Assembly: GCF_947495255.1 (NCBI RefSeq)
Contig: NZ_CANLYI010000006.1
Coordinates: forward strand, 310,001 to 374,000
Direction: 5' to 3'
Source: an uncultured Winogradskyella sp.
Lineage (GTDB): Bacteria; Bacteroidota; Bacteroidia; Flavobacteriales; Flavobacteriaceae
Length of the DNA stretch: 64,000 bases
Shown: in pieces, positions 52,290-61,632 of the stretch
How positions within the stretch are numbered: position 1 is the stretch's first letter
How the letters are laid out: each line of letters begins with the position of its first letter
Made by a program: the position numbers and the translations under genes
The notes under the pieces: model-generated
Seen by the model: only the letters and a program-made list of their open reading frames with translations
What the model was told of the DNA's origin: nothing
Database searches by the model: none

Positions 52290-53627
52290 ATGATGTACAC
52301 TATTATTGATGTTGAAACCACAGGACAGAGTAATCGCATGACCGAGATTTCTGTTTTTAAATTTGATGGACATCAAGTTATTGACGAGTTTACATCTTTA
52401 ATTAATCCTGAAGCCTTTATTCCGCAACACATTACAGCATTAACAGGTATAGATTCTGATATGGTGGCAGATGCACCAACCTTTGCAGAAGTTGCACAGG
52501 ATATCTTAAAAATTACAGAAGACACCATATTTGTAGCACACAATGTTAACTTTGATTACAATGTGATTCAAGGTGAGTTTAAACGCATCGGACAAGAATT
52601 TACAAGGAAAAAACTGTGTACCGTTAGGTTATCTAGGCGTTTAATTCCTGGTCATCGTTCTTACAGTTTAGGAAAGATTTGCAAAGCTTTAGATATTAAT
52701 TTAGTCGATAGACACAGAGCAAAAGGTGATGCCGAAGCTACTGTAATTTTGTTTGAATTACTCTTACAACAACCCAATTCAGAAAACGTTTTTAAAGAAT
52801 TTTTAAACAAGAATTCTAGAGAATCTACTTTACCTCCTAACCTTCTGAAAGAAAAATTTGAAGCCTTACCAACCACAGCTGGTATTTATTATTTTAAGAA
52901 TAAAAAAGGCAAGGTTATTTATGTCGGTAAAGCTATTAATATAAAAAAACGTGTTCTCAGTCATTTTTATAGCAAGACTAAAAAGTCTTTAGAAATGGTA
53001 AGAGAAACAGGTGATGTTGATTTTGAATCATCTGGAAGTGAACTGGTTGCCTTACTTATGGAAGATGCAGCAATTAAGCATCATTTCCCTATATACAATA
53101 AGGTTGCTAAACGTGCTATTCAATCGTTTTCTATTTTTTCTTACGAAGACAGAAAAGGTATACTGCATTTGGCGAGTAATAAAACAAAATTAGTACCTAG
53201 TCCAATCATTACTTTATTTAATGTGAGAGACGTTCGTTCTTATTTAGAGAAAATTTGCGGAAAATTTAATTTATGCCCTAAATATTGTCATTTACAAGAG
53301 GCTGTTTCGGAATGTTCACATTACAACATTAAAAATTGCAATGGAATTTGCAGAGATGAAGAATCTGTAGAAAGTTATAACAATAGAGTTTTAGAAGCAA
53401 TACACGACATGTCTAATCAAAAAGACGATGTGGTTTTAAAAGAAAAAGGCAGAAATGAGGACGAAGAAGCCTTTGTTATGATAAAAGATGGTGAATATTT
53501 AGGCTACGGATTTATTGGCAAACACGAGCAGATTAATCATATAGATGATTTAAATACGTTCCTTATTCCTCAAAAAAACAGTGTAGATATTCAGAAGATT
53601 TTACGTCCTGTTTTGATGAGCAGATAG
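52290..53627 (+). CDS. DnaQ-like exonuclease fused to a UvrC-type GIY-YIG nuclease
   Basis: A 445-residue fusion. Residues about 1-165 are a DEDDh exonuclease: DVETTG (Exo I), HNVNFDYNVI (Exo II), HRAKGDAEA (Exo III). Residues about 190-275 are a GIY-YIG domain (TTAGIYYFKNKKGKVIYVGK). A Cys-rich segment follows (LCPKYCHLQEAVSECSHYNI, NCNGIC), typical of this fusion family. Related to Cho and UvrC N-terminal regions; likely a DNA-repair incision or processing enzyme independent of UvrABC. Alone on the strand. Confidence 0.9.
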   Translation: MMYTIIDVETTGQSNRMTEISVFKFDGHQVIDEFTSLINPEAFIPQHITALTGIDSDMVADAPTFAEVAQDILKITEDTIFVAHNVNFDYNVIQGEFKRIGQEFTRKKLCTVRLSRRLIPGHRSYSLGKICKALDINLVDRHRAKGDAEATVILFELLLQQPNSENVFKEFLNKNSRESTLPPNLLKEKFEALPTTAGIYYFKNKKGKVIYVGKAINIKKRVLSHFYSKTKKSLEMVRETGDVDFESSGSELVALLMEDAAIKHHFPIYNKVAKRAIQSFSIFSYEDRKGILHLASNKTKLVPSPIITLFNVRDVRSYLEKICGKFNLCPKYCHLQEAVSECSHYNIKNCNGICRDEESVESYNNRVLEAIHDMSNQKDDVVLKEKGRNEDEEAFVMIKDGEYLGYGFIGKHEQINHIDDLNTFLIPQKNSVDIQKILRPVLMSR

Positions 53628-53719
53628 CTTTGAGCTTAAAATAGAATTTAGACATAAATTCTAATATTTTTTCTTTTATAAATTAGTGTGGACAAGCGAA
53701 TAAAAATTTAATATTTCAA

Positions 53720-54940
53720 ATGATAAAAAAAAATAAAACCACATACTTTATTATACTACTGTGTTTAATAAGTACTAGTGTGTTTTCAAATTCATTTATA
53801 CGTTTAGACTCCGCAAGTTTGGCTAATGCTAAAATGAAAATTGAAAATGGTACTGCTTCTGCGCAGACCTTAATTGCTTATAAAAAACTGATAAAGGATG
53901 CTGACAAATTGCTTACAAGAAAGAATCCAACAGTAACGGATAAAACCATATTACCACCAACAGGCAATAAACATGATTACTTAAGTATTAGTCGATATTG
54001 GTGGCCAAATCCTGATACAAAGGACGGATTACCTTGGGTAAGACACGACGGAAAAACGAATCCGGAAACACAAACCGATGCTGTAGATAGACCAAGATTT
54101 GGCGCAATGGGACGAGGCACTTGGATATTGAGTTTAGCTTACTATTTCACAGAAGACGAAATCTATGCAGAAAAAGCAATCAGTAGAATTGAGACTTGGT
54201 TTATAAACCCTGAAACCTTAATGAATCCGCATTTAGAATTTGCGCAAAGTGTCCCAGGAAATCCAAATCGTCGGCCTTCAGGTATTTTAGATGGTCGCTC
54301 TATAACGATGTTTATACCAGATGCAGTTCAATTATTATCAACTTCTGAGCATTGGGACGATAATCACCAAACAAAAATGAATACTTGGTTGTCTGATTAT
54401 TTAGTATGGTTAACAGAAAGCGAATTAGGTATAAAAGGAAGTCATCAAAAGAATAATCACGGCTCTTGGTATAAATTTCAAGTTGCTTCTTTGGCTTATT
54501 ATTTAGGAAAAACTGACTTAGTAAAAAGCACTATTGAATTAGCTCAAAAAAGCTTAGACCAAATGCTAGATGAAAAGGGAAGACAAACGCATGAGCTCGC
54601 ACGATCACGATCGTTTTTCTATAGTTGCTTTAATTTACAAGCCTTAACCAACATAGCTGTAATTGGAGGTAAAATTGGTATAGATATGTGGCACTACAAA
54701 TCTGAAAATAAAAAGAGTTTAACTCTAGCTATCGACTATTTAACACCTGTTATTAATGGACAAACATGGCATCATAATACTTTAAAAGCTATTGACTATA
54801 CAGGACTAATCCCTATACTTTCAATAGCTTCTAAAAATGAAAATTATGAAGACTATAAAGATATTCTAACGACAATCTTAAAGGATAGTGAGCAAAAGAA
54901 ACCAAACCAAGTATTGTTTGAATACTGGTTATTTCTGTAA
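53720..54940 (+). CDS. alginate-lyase-fold polysaccharide lyase, exported
   Basis: A 406-residue protein with a signal peptide (to about residue 24). It has the (alpha/alpha) toroid of the alginate lyase family (Pfam 05426): YWWPNPDTKDGLPWVRHDG, DRPRFGAMGRGTWILSLAYY, KNNHGSWYKFQVASLAYYLG (catalytic Asn-His) and ELARSRSFFYSCFNLQAL. It probably cleaves a uronic-acid polysaccharide by beta-elimination in the periplasm. There are no SusCD genes or other carbohydrate enzymes nearby, so this is an isolated lyase; alginate, glucuronan or a related glycan could be the substrate. Confidence 0.85.
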   Translation: MIKKNKTTYFIILLCLISTSVFSNSFIRLDSASLANAKMKIENGTASAQTLIAYKKLIKDADKLLTRKNPTVTDKTILPPTGNKHDYLSISRYWWPNPDTKDGLPWVRHDGKTNPETQTDAVDRPRFGAMGRGTWILSLAYYFTEDEIYAEKAISRIETWFINPETLMNPHLEFAQSVPGNPNRRPSGILDGRSITMFIPDAVQLLSTSEHWDDNHQTKMNTWLSDYLVWLTESELGIKGSHQKNNHGSWYKFQVASLAYYLGKTDLVKSTIELAQKSLDQMLDEKGRQTHELARSRSFFYSCFNLQALTNIAVIGGKIGIDMWHYKSENKKSLTLAIDYLTPVINGQTWHHNTLKAIDYTGLIPILSIASKNENYEDYKDILTTILKDSEQKKPNQVLFEYWLFL

Positions 54941-55010
54941 TTCCTTAATTTAGGGAAAGACAAAACTTTAAATCTCAATAAATAATATAGAATAAATCCA
55001 ATAAATTAGA

Positions 55011-55253
55011 CTAAGCTAACTTCACATTAACAGCAGTTGGGCCTTTTTTCCCTTCTTCAATCTGAAAAGTTACTTTATTGTGTTGCTTAATTTTGTCTAC
55101 ACAGTTTGTGGTATGCACAAAGATTTCGTCGTCAGTATCATTTATGCTTATAAAGCCGAAACCTTTGCTATAATTGAAAAATTTTACTGTTCCTTGCTTT
55201 ACTTCGCTAGCTTTATTGCCTTTAAATAAATTCTTAAAAAATTGTACTATCAT
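55011..55253 (-). CDS. cold-shock domain protein
   Basis: An 80-residue protein with a short basic N-terminal extension (MIVQFFKNLFKGNKASEV) and a cold-shock domain from about residue 19: GTVKFFNYSKGFGFI (RNP1) and DEIFVHTTNC (RNP2-like, where most Csp have VFVHFS). It binds single-stranded nucleic acid, acting as an RNA chaperone or cold-shock regulator. A near-ideal promoter lies at 55291-55321. Confidence 0.93.
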   Translation of the reverse strand: MIVQFFKNLFKGNKASEVKQGTVKFFNYSKGFGFISINDTDDEIFVHTTNCVDKIKQHNKVTFQIEEGKKGPTAVNVKLA

Positions 55254-55290
55254 TTTAAACTGCCATTAATTTGTAATTCGTTTGGAGGTA

Positions 55291-55321
55291 CAAATTTACA
55301 TTTTGTTTTTGTCCTACCAAA
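55291..55321 (-). promoter_or_regulatory. promoter of the cold-shock protein gene
   Basis: On the minus strand TTTG (55318-55321) is followed after exactly 19 bases by TAAATTTG (55291-55298), matching both the -33 and -7 consensus elements of Bacteroidota. The transcript leader is about 30 bases. This is the clearest promoter in the window. Confidence 0.85.
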
Positions 55322-55506
55322 CGTATCTACTAAGTATCCTTAGATTTTACTTTGGCATTAGTACATTAATTGTAGTAATTATGTTAAAAACAGCTCGTAA
55401 TTATTCCAAATACATGATAAAAATCAACTTATTAACATATTCTAATCCTTAATTTTGTTCTTTTATTTTTACAAAACGAATACAATTTATAGTTTCAATT
55501 TAAAAT

Positions 55507-57615
55507 ATGAACCAAAAACTAACTAACAAAGCCGTTTACATAACGACTACGGAACCCAATAGCGGAAAATCAATTATTTCTTTAGGATTAATGCAATTAT
55601 TATTAGGTAAAGCTGCGAAAGTAGGCTACTTCAGACCTATTATAGATGATTTAGCTCCTGGTGAAATAGATAATCATATAAATACAGTAATAAGTTATTT
55701 TAATCTCGATTTAAAATTTGAAGATGCTTATGCTTTTAAAAGAAGTGAGGTCATAAAAAAGAAAAACGAGAATAAGGACGACGAAATTATAGGTACTATT
55801 ATAGATAAGTTTAAATCTATAGAAGAACGTTTCGATTTTATTTTAGTGGAAGGTAGTAGTTTTGTTGGTGAAGGTGCTATTATAGAATTTGATATTAACG
55901 TTTTAATCGCCAAAAACTTAGGTGTACCAGCTATTATTTTAGCAAGTGCAAAGGGTAAAACCATGGAAGAGCTTGTTAGCAATCTTTACATGGCTTACGA
56001 TACTTTTAGAGACAAAGGTGTTGAAGTACTTTCTGTTATAGCAAATAAAGTAGAACCTCAAAAGCTAGAATTAGCAGTTTCCGAATTAGAGAAAGTATTA
56101 CCTGCAAATGTTATAGCAAATGCAATTCCTGCTAATCCTAAATTATCTAATCCTTCTATTAAAGAAATTGTAGATGCTTTAGATGCCTCAGTACTATTTG
56201 GAGAAGCTTATATTAACAATCAAGCTGGTAATTTTAGTGTAGGTGCTATGCAACTCCGTAATTACTTAACGCATTTAAAAGAAAATGCATTAGTTATTAC
56301 ACCTGGTGACAGAGCAGATATTATTTTAGGTGCTTTACAAGCAAATCTTTCTGAAAATTACCCTTCTGTTTCTGGTATTGTCCTCACAGGTGGTTTAACA
56401 CCAGAAGATTCTATAATTAAACTTATTGAAGGACTTTCTGATATTGTACCAATTATTTCAGCACCAAGAGGAACATATTCTGTAACCAACCAAATAGGTG
56501 AAATTAAATCTCAAATTTATGCTGAGAACACAGAGAAGATTTTAACTTCAATTCAAGAATTTGAAAAACATATTAAAGTAGATGATTTGGTTGAACGTTT
56601 AATTACGTTTGAAACTAAAGGTGTAACGCCAAGAATGTTTCAGTATAACTTATTAAAAGAAGCTAAATCTAATAAGAAACATATTGTTTTACCAGAAGGT
56701 TTAGACGAGCGTGTATTAAGAGCGACAAAACAACTTGTAGATTTAGATGCCGTTGAAATCACCTTACTTGGTGATAAAAAAGAAATTGAAGAAAAACTTT
56801 TAAACCTCGATTTAGACTTAGATTTAAGCTTGGTAAATATCATAAACCCAATTGAATCTCCTCTATTTGAGTCGTACTCAGAAACATTATATGAATTACG
56901 TAAGCACAAAAATGTAAATCTAGCAATGGCTCAAGATTTAATGGAAGATGTTTCTTATTTCGGAACTATGATGGTGCATAAAGGTGATGCAGATGGGATG
57001 GTGTCTGGTGCAGTACATACAACCCAACATACTATTAGACCAGCACTTCAATTTATAAAAACAAAACCTGAGACTTCAATTGTTTCTTCTGTATTCTTTA
57101 TGTGTTTAGAAGATCGTGTATCCGTTTATGGTGATTGTGCTATTAATCCAAACCCAACTGCAGAGCAGTTATCTGAAATTGCAATTTCATCTGCAAAAAC
57201 AAGTATTGCTTTTGGTATAGAGCCAAAAATAGCAATGCTCTCCTACTCTTCTGGCACATCAGGTGTTGGTGAAGATGTAGAAAAAGTAAGAGCAGCAACT
57301 GCACTAATAAAGTCTAAACGTCCAGATTTAAAAGTAGAAGGTCCAATACAATACGATGCAGCAGTAGATATGAATGTTGGTAAAACTAAATTACCAAATT
57401 CTGAAGTTGCTGGTCAAGCAAACGTCTTTATCTTCCCTGATTTAAATACAGGTAACAACACGTATAAGGCCGTACAACGAGAAACCAAAGCCTTAGCTAT
57501 AGGACCAATAATACAAGGACTTAACAAACCTGTTAATGATTTAAGTAGAGGTTGTACAACAGACGATATTTTTAATACCGTAATTGTAACCGTTATTCAA
57601 GCACAAGATTTTTAA
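55507..57615 (+). CDS. pta: phosphate acetyltransferase
   Basis: A 702-residue Pta of the long type. Residues about 1-190 are a BioD/AAA-like P-loop domain (TTEPNSGKSIISLGLM), about 215-325 a DRTGG domain, and about 370-700 the catalytic PTA_PTB domain (YNLLKEAKSNKKHIVLPEG, VAGQANVFIFPDLNTGN). It converts acetyl-CoA and phosphate to acetyl phosphate. It lies 10 bases before ackA, forming the overflow/acetate operon. A -7-like box TAATTTTG is at 55450-55457. Confidence 0.96.
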   Translation: MNQKLTNKAVYITTTEPNSGKSIISLGLMQLLLGKAAKVGYFRPIIDDLAPGEIDNHINTVISYFNLDLKFEDAYAFKRSEVIKKKNENKDDEIIGTIIDKFKSIEERFDFILVEGSSFVGEGAIIEFDINVLIAKNLGVPAIILASAKGKTMEELVSNLYMAYDTFRDKGVEVLSVIANKVEPQKLELAVSELEKVLPANVIANAIPANPKLSNPSIKEIVDALDASVLFGEAYINNQAGNFSVGAMQLRNYLTHLKENALVITPGDRADIILGALQANLSENYPSVSGIVLTGGLTPEDSIIKLIEGLSDIVPIISAPRGTYSVTNQIGEIKSQIYAENTEKILTSIQEFEKHIKVDDLVERLITFETKGVTPRMFQYNLLKEAKSNKKHIVLPEGLDERVLRATKQLVDLDAVEITLLGDKKEIEEKLLNLDLDLDLSLVNIINPIESPLFESYSETLYELRKHKNVNLAMAQDLMEDVSYFGTMMVHKGDADGMVSGAVHTTQHTIRPALQFIKTKPETSIVSSVFFMCLEDRVSVYGDCAINPNPTAEQLSEIAISSAKTSIAFGIEPKIAMLSYSSGTSGVGEDVEKVRAATALIKSKRPDLKVEGPIQYDAAVDMNVGKTKLPNSEVAGQANVFIFPDLNTGNNTYKAVQRETKALAIGPIIQGLNKPVNDLSRGCTTDDIFNTVIVTVIQAQDF

Positions 57616-57625
57616 AATAAAGTTT

Positions 57626-58810
57626 ATGAACATATTAGTAATCAACTCTGGGAGTTCTTCCATAAAATTTCAATTAATACAAATGCCATCCGAAACATTA
57701 ATTTGTAGTGGTTTGGTAGAACGTATCGGTCAAAAAGATGCTATTCTTAATTACGAAACAGATAAAGTAGATACCAAAGAAATACATCACATTGCAGATC
57801 ATAATGACGGTCTAAAACGAGTTGTAGATTTATTATTAGATCCAGAAAAAGGGGTTATACAAAATACGGACGAAATTGCAATTGTTGGTCATCGGGTTGT
57901 ACATGGTGGAAATTCGTTTTCTAATACCACATTAATTACTAAAGATGTAAAAGAGAAGATTAATGAATTTTCAGCTTTAGCACCTTTACATAATCCTAAT
58001 AATCTAGAAGGAATTAAAGTAGCAGAGCAGCTTTTCCCTAATGCAAAGCAAGCGGCTATTTTTGATACTGCATTTTTTCAAACCTTACCAGAAAAGGCTA
58101 AAAAGTATGCTATCCCTAATTACTTATACAAAGATCATGGCATTCAAGTTTATGGCTTTCATGGTACAAGTCATAAATATGTTACTGAAAAGGCAATCAA
58201 TTATTTAAACCTAGAAACGTCTAAAATTATTACCATTCATTTAGGTAATGGTTGCAGTATGACGGCTGTTGAGAATGGAAAAAGTATAGACCACAATCTT
58301 GGATTTACGCCTTCTAATGGTTTAATAATGGGAACACGAAGTGGTGATATTGATCATGCTATTGTATTTTATTTAGTAAACAGTTTAGGGTATGATTTAG
58401 ACAAAGTAAATAGAATCTTAACTAAAGAAAGTGGTATGTATGGTCTTACCGGTTATAGTGATTTAAGAGATATTGAAGCAGAAGCTGTAAAAGGAAATGA
58501 AGATTGTAAATTAGCTTTAATAATGAATGCTTACCGAATAAAAAAATACATTGGTGCTTACACGGCTGCAATGAACGGTTTAGATGCTATTGTATTTACT
58601 GCTGGTATTGGTGAAAACTCTAACTATATAAGAGAGAAAGTTTGTGTAGACATGGATTATTTTGGAATTAAATTAGATTCGATTAAAAATAATTTAAGAT
58701 CTAAAGAATTACGAGAAATCAACACTGTAGATGCTAAAACTAAAATTTTAGTAATTCCTACAAATGAAGAATTAGAAATTGCAAAACAAGCTTATGGGTT
58801 GGTGAATTAA
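57626..58810 (+). CDS. ackA: acetate kinase
   Basis: A 394-residue acetate kinase of usual length. INSGSSSIKFQLI begins it, with VGHRVVHGG, HLGNGCSMTAVENGKSIDHN and VFTAGIGENS, all family signatures, including the catalytic Asp and Arg regions. It makes ATP from acetyl phosphate. Co-transcribed with pta; the terminator at 58845 ends the operon. Confidence 0.97.
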   Translation: MNILVINSGSSSIKFQLIQMPSETLICSGLVERIGQKDAILNYETDKVDTKEIHHIADHNDGLKRVVDLLLDPEKGVIQNTDEIAIVGHRVVHGGNSFSNTTLITKDVKEKINEFSALAPLHNPNNLEGIKVAEQLFPNAKQAAIFDTAFFQTLPEKAKKYAIPNYLYKDHGIQVYGFHGTSHKYVTEKAINYLNLETSKIITIHLGNGCSMTAVENGKSIDHNLGFTPSNGLIMGTRSGDIDHAIVFYLVNSLGYDLDKVNRILTKESGMYGLTGYSDLRDIEAEAVKGNEDCKLALIMNAYRIKKYIGAYTAAMNGLDAIVFTAGIGENSNYIREKVCVDMDYFGIKLDSIKNNLRSKELREINTVDAKTKILVIPTNEELEIAKQAYGLVN

Positions 58811-58844
58811 AGACTTCATTTTCTATAATATTAAATTCACTCAT

Positions 58845-58873
58845 AAAAGCTCCAGAAATTCTCTGGAGCTTTT
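58845..58873 (+). terminator. intrinsic terminator of pta-ackA
   Basis: A perfect 12-base stem (AAAAGCTCCAGA, 58845-58856, with 58862-58873) and a 5-base loop, ending in TTTTATATTTATATT. It lies 35 bases after the ackA stop codon. Confidence 0.9.
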
Positions 58874-59061
58874 ATATTTATATTAGCAGATTATTAAATG
58901 TTTCTTTTTAGCGATTTTAAAAAATCAATTACTTTATGTTTCATTTAATAACTTGTTTTAAAGATAGGTATAGCAATTAAGATTTAAAACAACATATTTA
59001 CCAGAAACTTATACTATATTGACTTTAGAAACTTGAAATTGAGTGTTTTAAACTAAAAAAA

Positions 59062-59661
59062 ATGAATATACCAATATCATTAATTTTATTACGATTAATT
59101 TTAGCACCAATAATTTTAGCTTTAGCTTATTTTATAGGAGAAACTTCTAAAACAATAATCGTTATTTTAATGTATTTAGGATTGATCTCTGATATACTAG
59201 ATGGGATAATTGCACGAAAACAAAATATATCTTCACCTAAATTAAGACGAATGGATAGTCAAACTGATATGATATTTTGGTTGTCTATCGGTTTTTCTAC
59301 TTGGATACTCTATCCCAAATTAATAGCCGATAATTCAATTGTAATTTGGACAATCCTAATCATGGAAATTGCGTGTTACGTCATTAGTTTAATTAAGTTT
59401 AAAAAAGAAACTTGTACACATGCTTTTCTTTCAAAACTTTGGGGAATTACTCTATTAATTGCGTTTACCTCGTTAATTGGGTTTAATCACGCTGGCATTC
59501 CGTTTGCAATGGCTATAATTATGGGATTAATCTCTCATATAGACAGAATACTAATTACTCTAATCTTACCGAAATGGACACATGATATTCCCAGTGCATA
59601 TCATGCTTATTTAATTAGAAAAGGAATTGATTTTAAACGAAATGAATATTTAAACGGATAA
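59062..59661 (+). CDS. CDP-alcohol phosphatidyltransferase-family membrane protein
   Basis: A 199-residue integral membrane protein with about six hydrophobic helices. The CDP-alcohol signature DG-xx-AR-x8-G-x3-D-x3-D appears as DGIIARKQNISSPKLRRMD then QTD: the DG, AR and both distal aspartates are kept, but the glycine is Leu. Expected to make a phospholipid from CDP-diacylglycerol and an alcohol; the Gly-to-Leu change may alter substrate. Preceded by 250 bases without a gene. Confidence 0.8.
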   Translation: MNIPISLILLRLILAPIILALAYFIGETSKTIIVILMYLGLISDILDGIIARKQNISSPKLRRMDSQTDMIFWLSIGFSTWILYPKLIADNSIVIWTILIMEIACYVISLIKFKKETCTHAFLSKLWGITLLIAFTSLIGFNHAGIPFAMAIIMGLISHIDRILITLILPKWTHDIPSAYHAYLIRKGIDFKRNEYLNG

Positions 59662-59668
59662 ATAAGTT

Positions 59669-61402
59669 TTACATTTTACGATGTTTAAAATCTGCTTCGA
59701 CTTGTACAATTACCCAATTGGTAATTTTAGAAGCAATGAGTCCCTTAAAAAGTGAAACTAAAGGCTTTAACCACCAGGTTTTTACTCTTCCTTTTAATTC
59801 GGCTTTTAAGATAGCCTTTATCCTATTTTTTATAGGTTTTTTTAAATTTTTAAAAGCTTTTGAATCAAATTTTGGAAAATCTTCAACTTCATATTTTGTA
59901 GGGTTGGTATCACCATCAATTTTACTCAAATCAGGAATAATTGGCATATACACCTTTACACTACCATCCTTTTGTTCTACATTTTTCTTAAACGCATCTA
60001 TAGCTTCGTCACTTACACCATAGAATAAGTTATTAGGATCATCCTTATCGCATTCTAAAAATAAAATACCTCTTAAAAAATTGCGAGCGTTGTCTCTTCC
60101 TAAAAAGAAATCATGTTGTCTAAATTTAATATCTAAGAAACCACCAAAACCTTCTAAAGCACCAGTCGCCAAAGGAGGATGCTCTCTTACTTCCATTTTT
60201 CCTGACTTCAATTTCCTGGGAAAAGACATTAATTTAAACAAACCAACACCATAGGTATCATTTTGTTTATTTCTGGCTTGATTAAGAATCGTCGGTACAA
60301 GAGCACCTAAAATGCCCATAATACTAGATACTCTATAATTAATACTGTCTACAGACTCAGCATCAAAAAAACTAGGAAATGGATCTATTAAAACAGTCCC
60401 GAATTTTGGATTCTCAGAGTTTGGTTCACCATGCTTATTAATAAGATGACGTAAAACCTCATCAAACGGTTCGTTATTAATTGTACCACCATCAATAGCA
60501 GTAAACTGAAAGTTTGGACTGACTTCTGGTTCAATAAAAACATCTTTTTCTTCTACTAACGATTTTCTAACTGTTAAACTATTATTTAAATAACTCGTAG
60601 TAAATTCGTTATCAAAATATCTTGGTTTTAAACCAATAGGAAATGCACCTGTTGCCTTAGTCACTTTAATTAAAAAATCCTTCGATTTTAAGTTTTTAGG
60701 ATGAAATGGTAAGTATTGATTTTTATCTTTCAACTCATCATAATTAAGCTTAAAATGTGCCACAATATCATGGCTACTTACTCTGTGAGCAGGTGTTGCA
60801 TCTAAAAACTTAGATTTAATTCTACTTAACTTTACTTTATAATCTAATGGTCTAAGACTCGTTAAAGTAATTAGCAAGCGTAAATCTTTAGACATAAATT
60901 TAGGAAAATTGTCTAAACTTGCATCTGTTGACAATTCATTGAAAACACGTTCGGCAATTGCATCAATAGGATTAGAGTTTAAAAGCGATGTCGCACCAAC
61001 TTCAGGATGAATATCTGAAGTGTCGAGCATTTTTTCAAAAGTAGATTTCCCACTTTTTGTTTTGTCATAAAGATTTAAGTCATCATCTAAAAACACCCAA
61101 CTGTCATATAGAATATTACCAGTTTTTGTGTTAGAGACTTTCTTTACAGGTTTCCAATTGCCTGAATACATTGCCAAAGTTGCAATCATGCCAACCATTC
61201 CACCAGCAGAAGCACCTCCAATGGCATCAATAATTACATCATGGTTCGGAATATTACTGCTCTTATTGTCTGCTTGTTCTTCTTTTGCCTTTTCCCACTC
61301 TGATAATGCTTCTAGAAGATAATCTACAAAACCAGCTGTGTAAGCACCTGCAGAAACTGCTCCTGCTAATGAAAGTCCTAAATGAAAAGTTTGTTTACTC
61401 AT
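59669..61402 (-). CDS. patatin-like phospholipase
   Basis: A 577-residue patatin-family hydrolase, longer than simple bacterial patatins. The oxyanion Gly region reads LSLAGAVSAGAYTAGF, the nucleophile motif G-x-S-x-G is GGASAGG with Ser65, and the catalytic Asp is in AIDGGTINNEPFDEV (near residue 310). No signal peptide. The C-terminal 200 residues are of unknown role. It should cleave phospholipid acyl chains. A perfect palindrome lies 62 bases upstream of its start. Confidence 0.88.
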   Translation of the reverse strand: MSKQTFHLGLSLAGAVSAGAYTAGFVDYLLEALSEWEKAKEEQADNKSSNIPNHDVIIDAIGGASAGGMVGMIATLAMYSGNWKPVKKVSNTKTGNILYDSWVFLDDDLNLYDKTKSGKSTFEKMLDTSDIHPEVGATSLLNSNPIDAIAERVFNELSTDASLDNFPKFMSKDLRLLITLTSLRPLDYKVKLSRIKSKFLDATPAHRVSSHDIVAHFKLNYDELKDKNQYLPFHPKNLKSKDFLIKVTKATGAFPIGLKPRYFDNEFTTSYLNNSLTVRKSLVEEKDVFIEPEVSPNFQFTAIDGGTINNEPFDEVLRHLINKHGEPNSENPKFGTVLIDPFPSFFDAESVDSINYRVSSIMGILGALVPTILNQARNKQNDTYGVGLFKLMSFPRKLKSGKMEVREHPPLATGALEGFGGFLDIKFRQHDFFLGRDNARNFLRGILFLECDKDDPNNLFYGVSDEAIDAFKKNVEQKDGSVKVYMPIIPDLSKIDGDTNPTKYEVEDFPKFDSKAFKNLKKPIKNRIKAILKAELKGRVKTWWLKPLVSLFKGLIASKITNWVIVQVEADFKHRKM

Positions 61403-61463
61403 TATTTATTCGTTTTTCAAAATAAGTAAATAAATATAGAACTAATCTTTTGGAAAGCCTTGA

Positions 61464-61486
61464 TTTAATCTAAGTCTTAGATTAAA
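61464..61486. promoter_or_regulatory. perfect 23-bp palindrome upstream of the patatin gene
   Basis: TTTAATCTAAG (61464-61474) and CTTAGATTAAA (61476-61486) are exact inverse complements around one central base. There is no T-run after it on either strand, so it is not a terminator. Its place 62 bases before the patatin start codon fits a dimeric regulator's operator. A related half site CTTAGAC lies near 61564. Confidence 0.5.
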
Positions 61487-61578
61487 ACCATTTGTATTTT
61501 TAAAAAACGGAATCATAAATTGCTATGCTTTAGTTAAAACACATCTAAAGAAACAAACTAAATCTTAGACATAAAAAA

Positions 61579-61599
61579 GTCCTGAATTATATTCAGGAC
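61579..61599 (-). terminator. intrinsic terminator of the intradiol-fold gene
   Basis: GTCCTGAAT (61579-61587) pairs perfectly with ATTCAGGAC (61591-61599), loop of three. On the minus strand a TTTTTT tract follows. It lies 33 bases after the stop codon of the gene at 61633. Confidence 0.85.
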
Positions 61600-61632
61600 C
61601 TTAATAATATGAGATAATATATGTTTTATTGT

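Noticed and set aside
61441..61500. The 23-bp palindrome as a terminator of the upstream gene
   Set aside because: No T-run follows on either strand and a clear terminator already lies at 61579.
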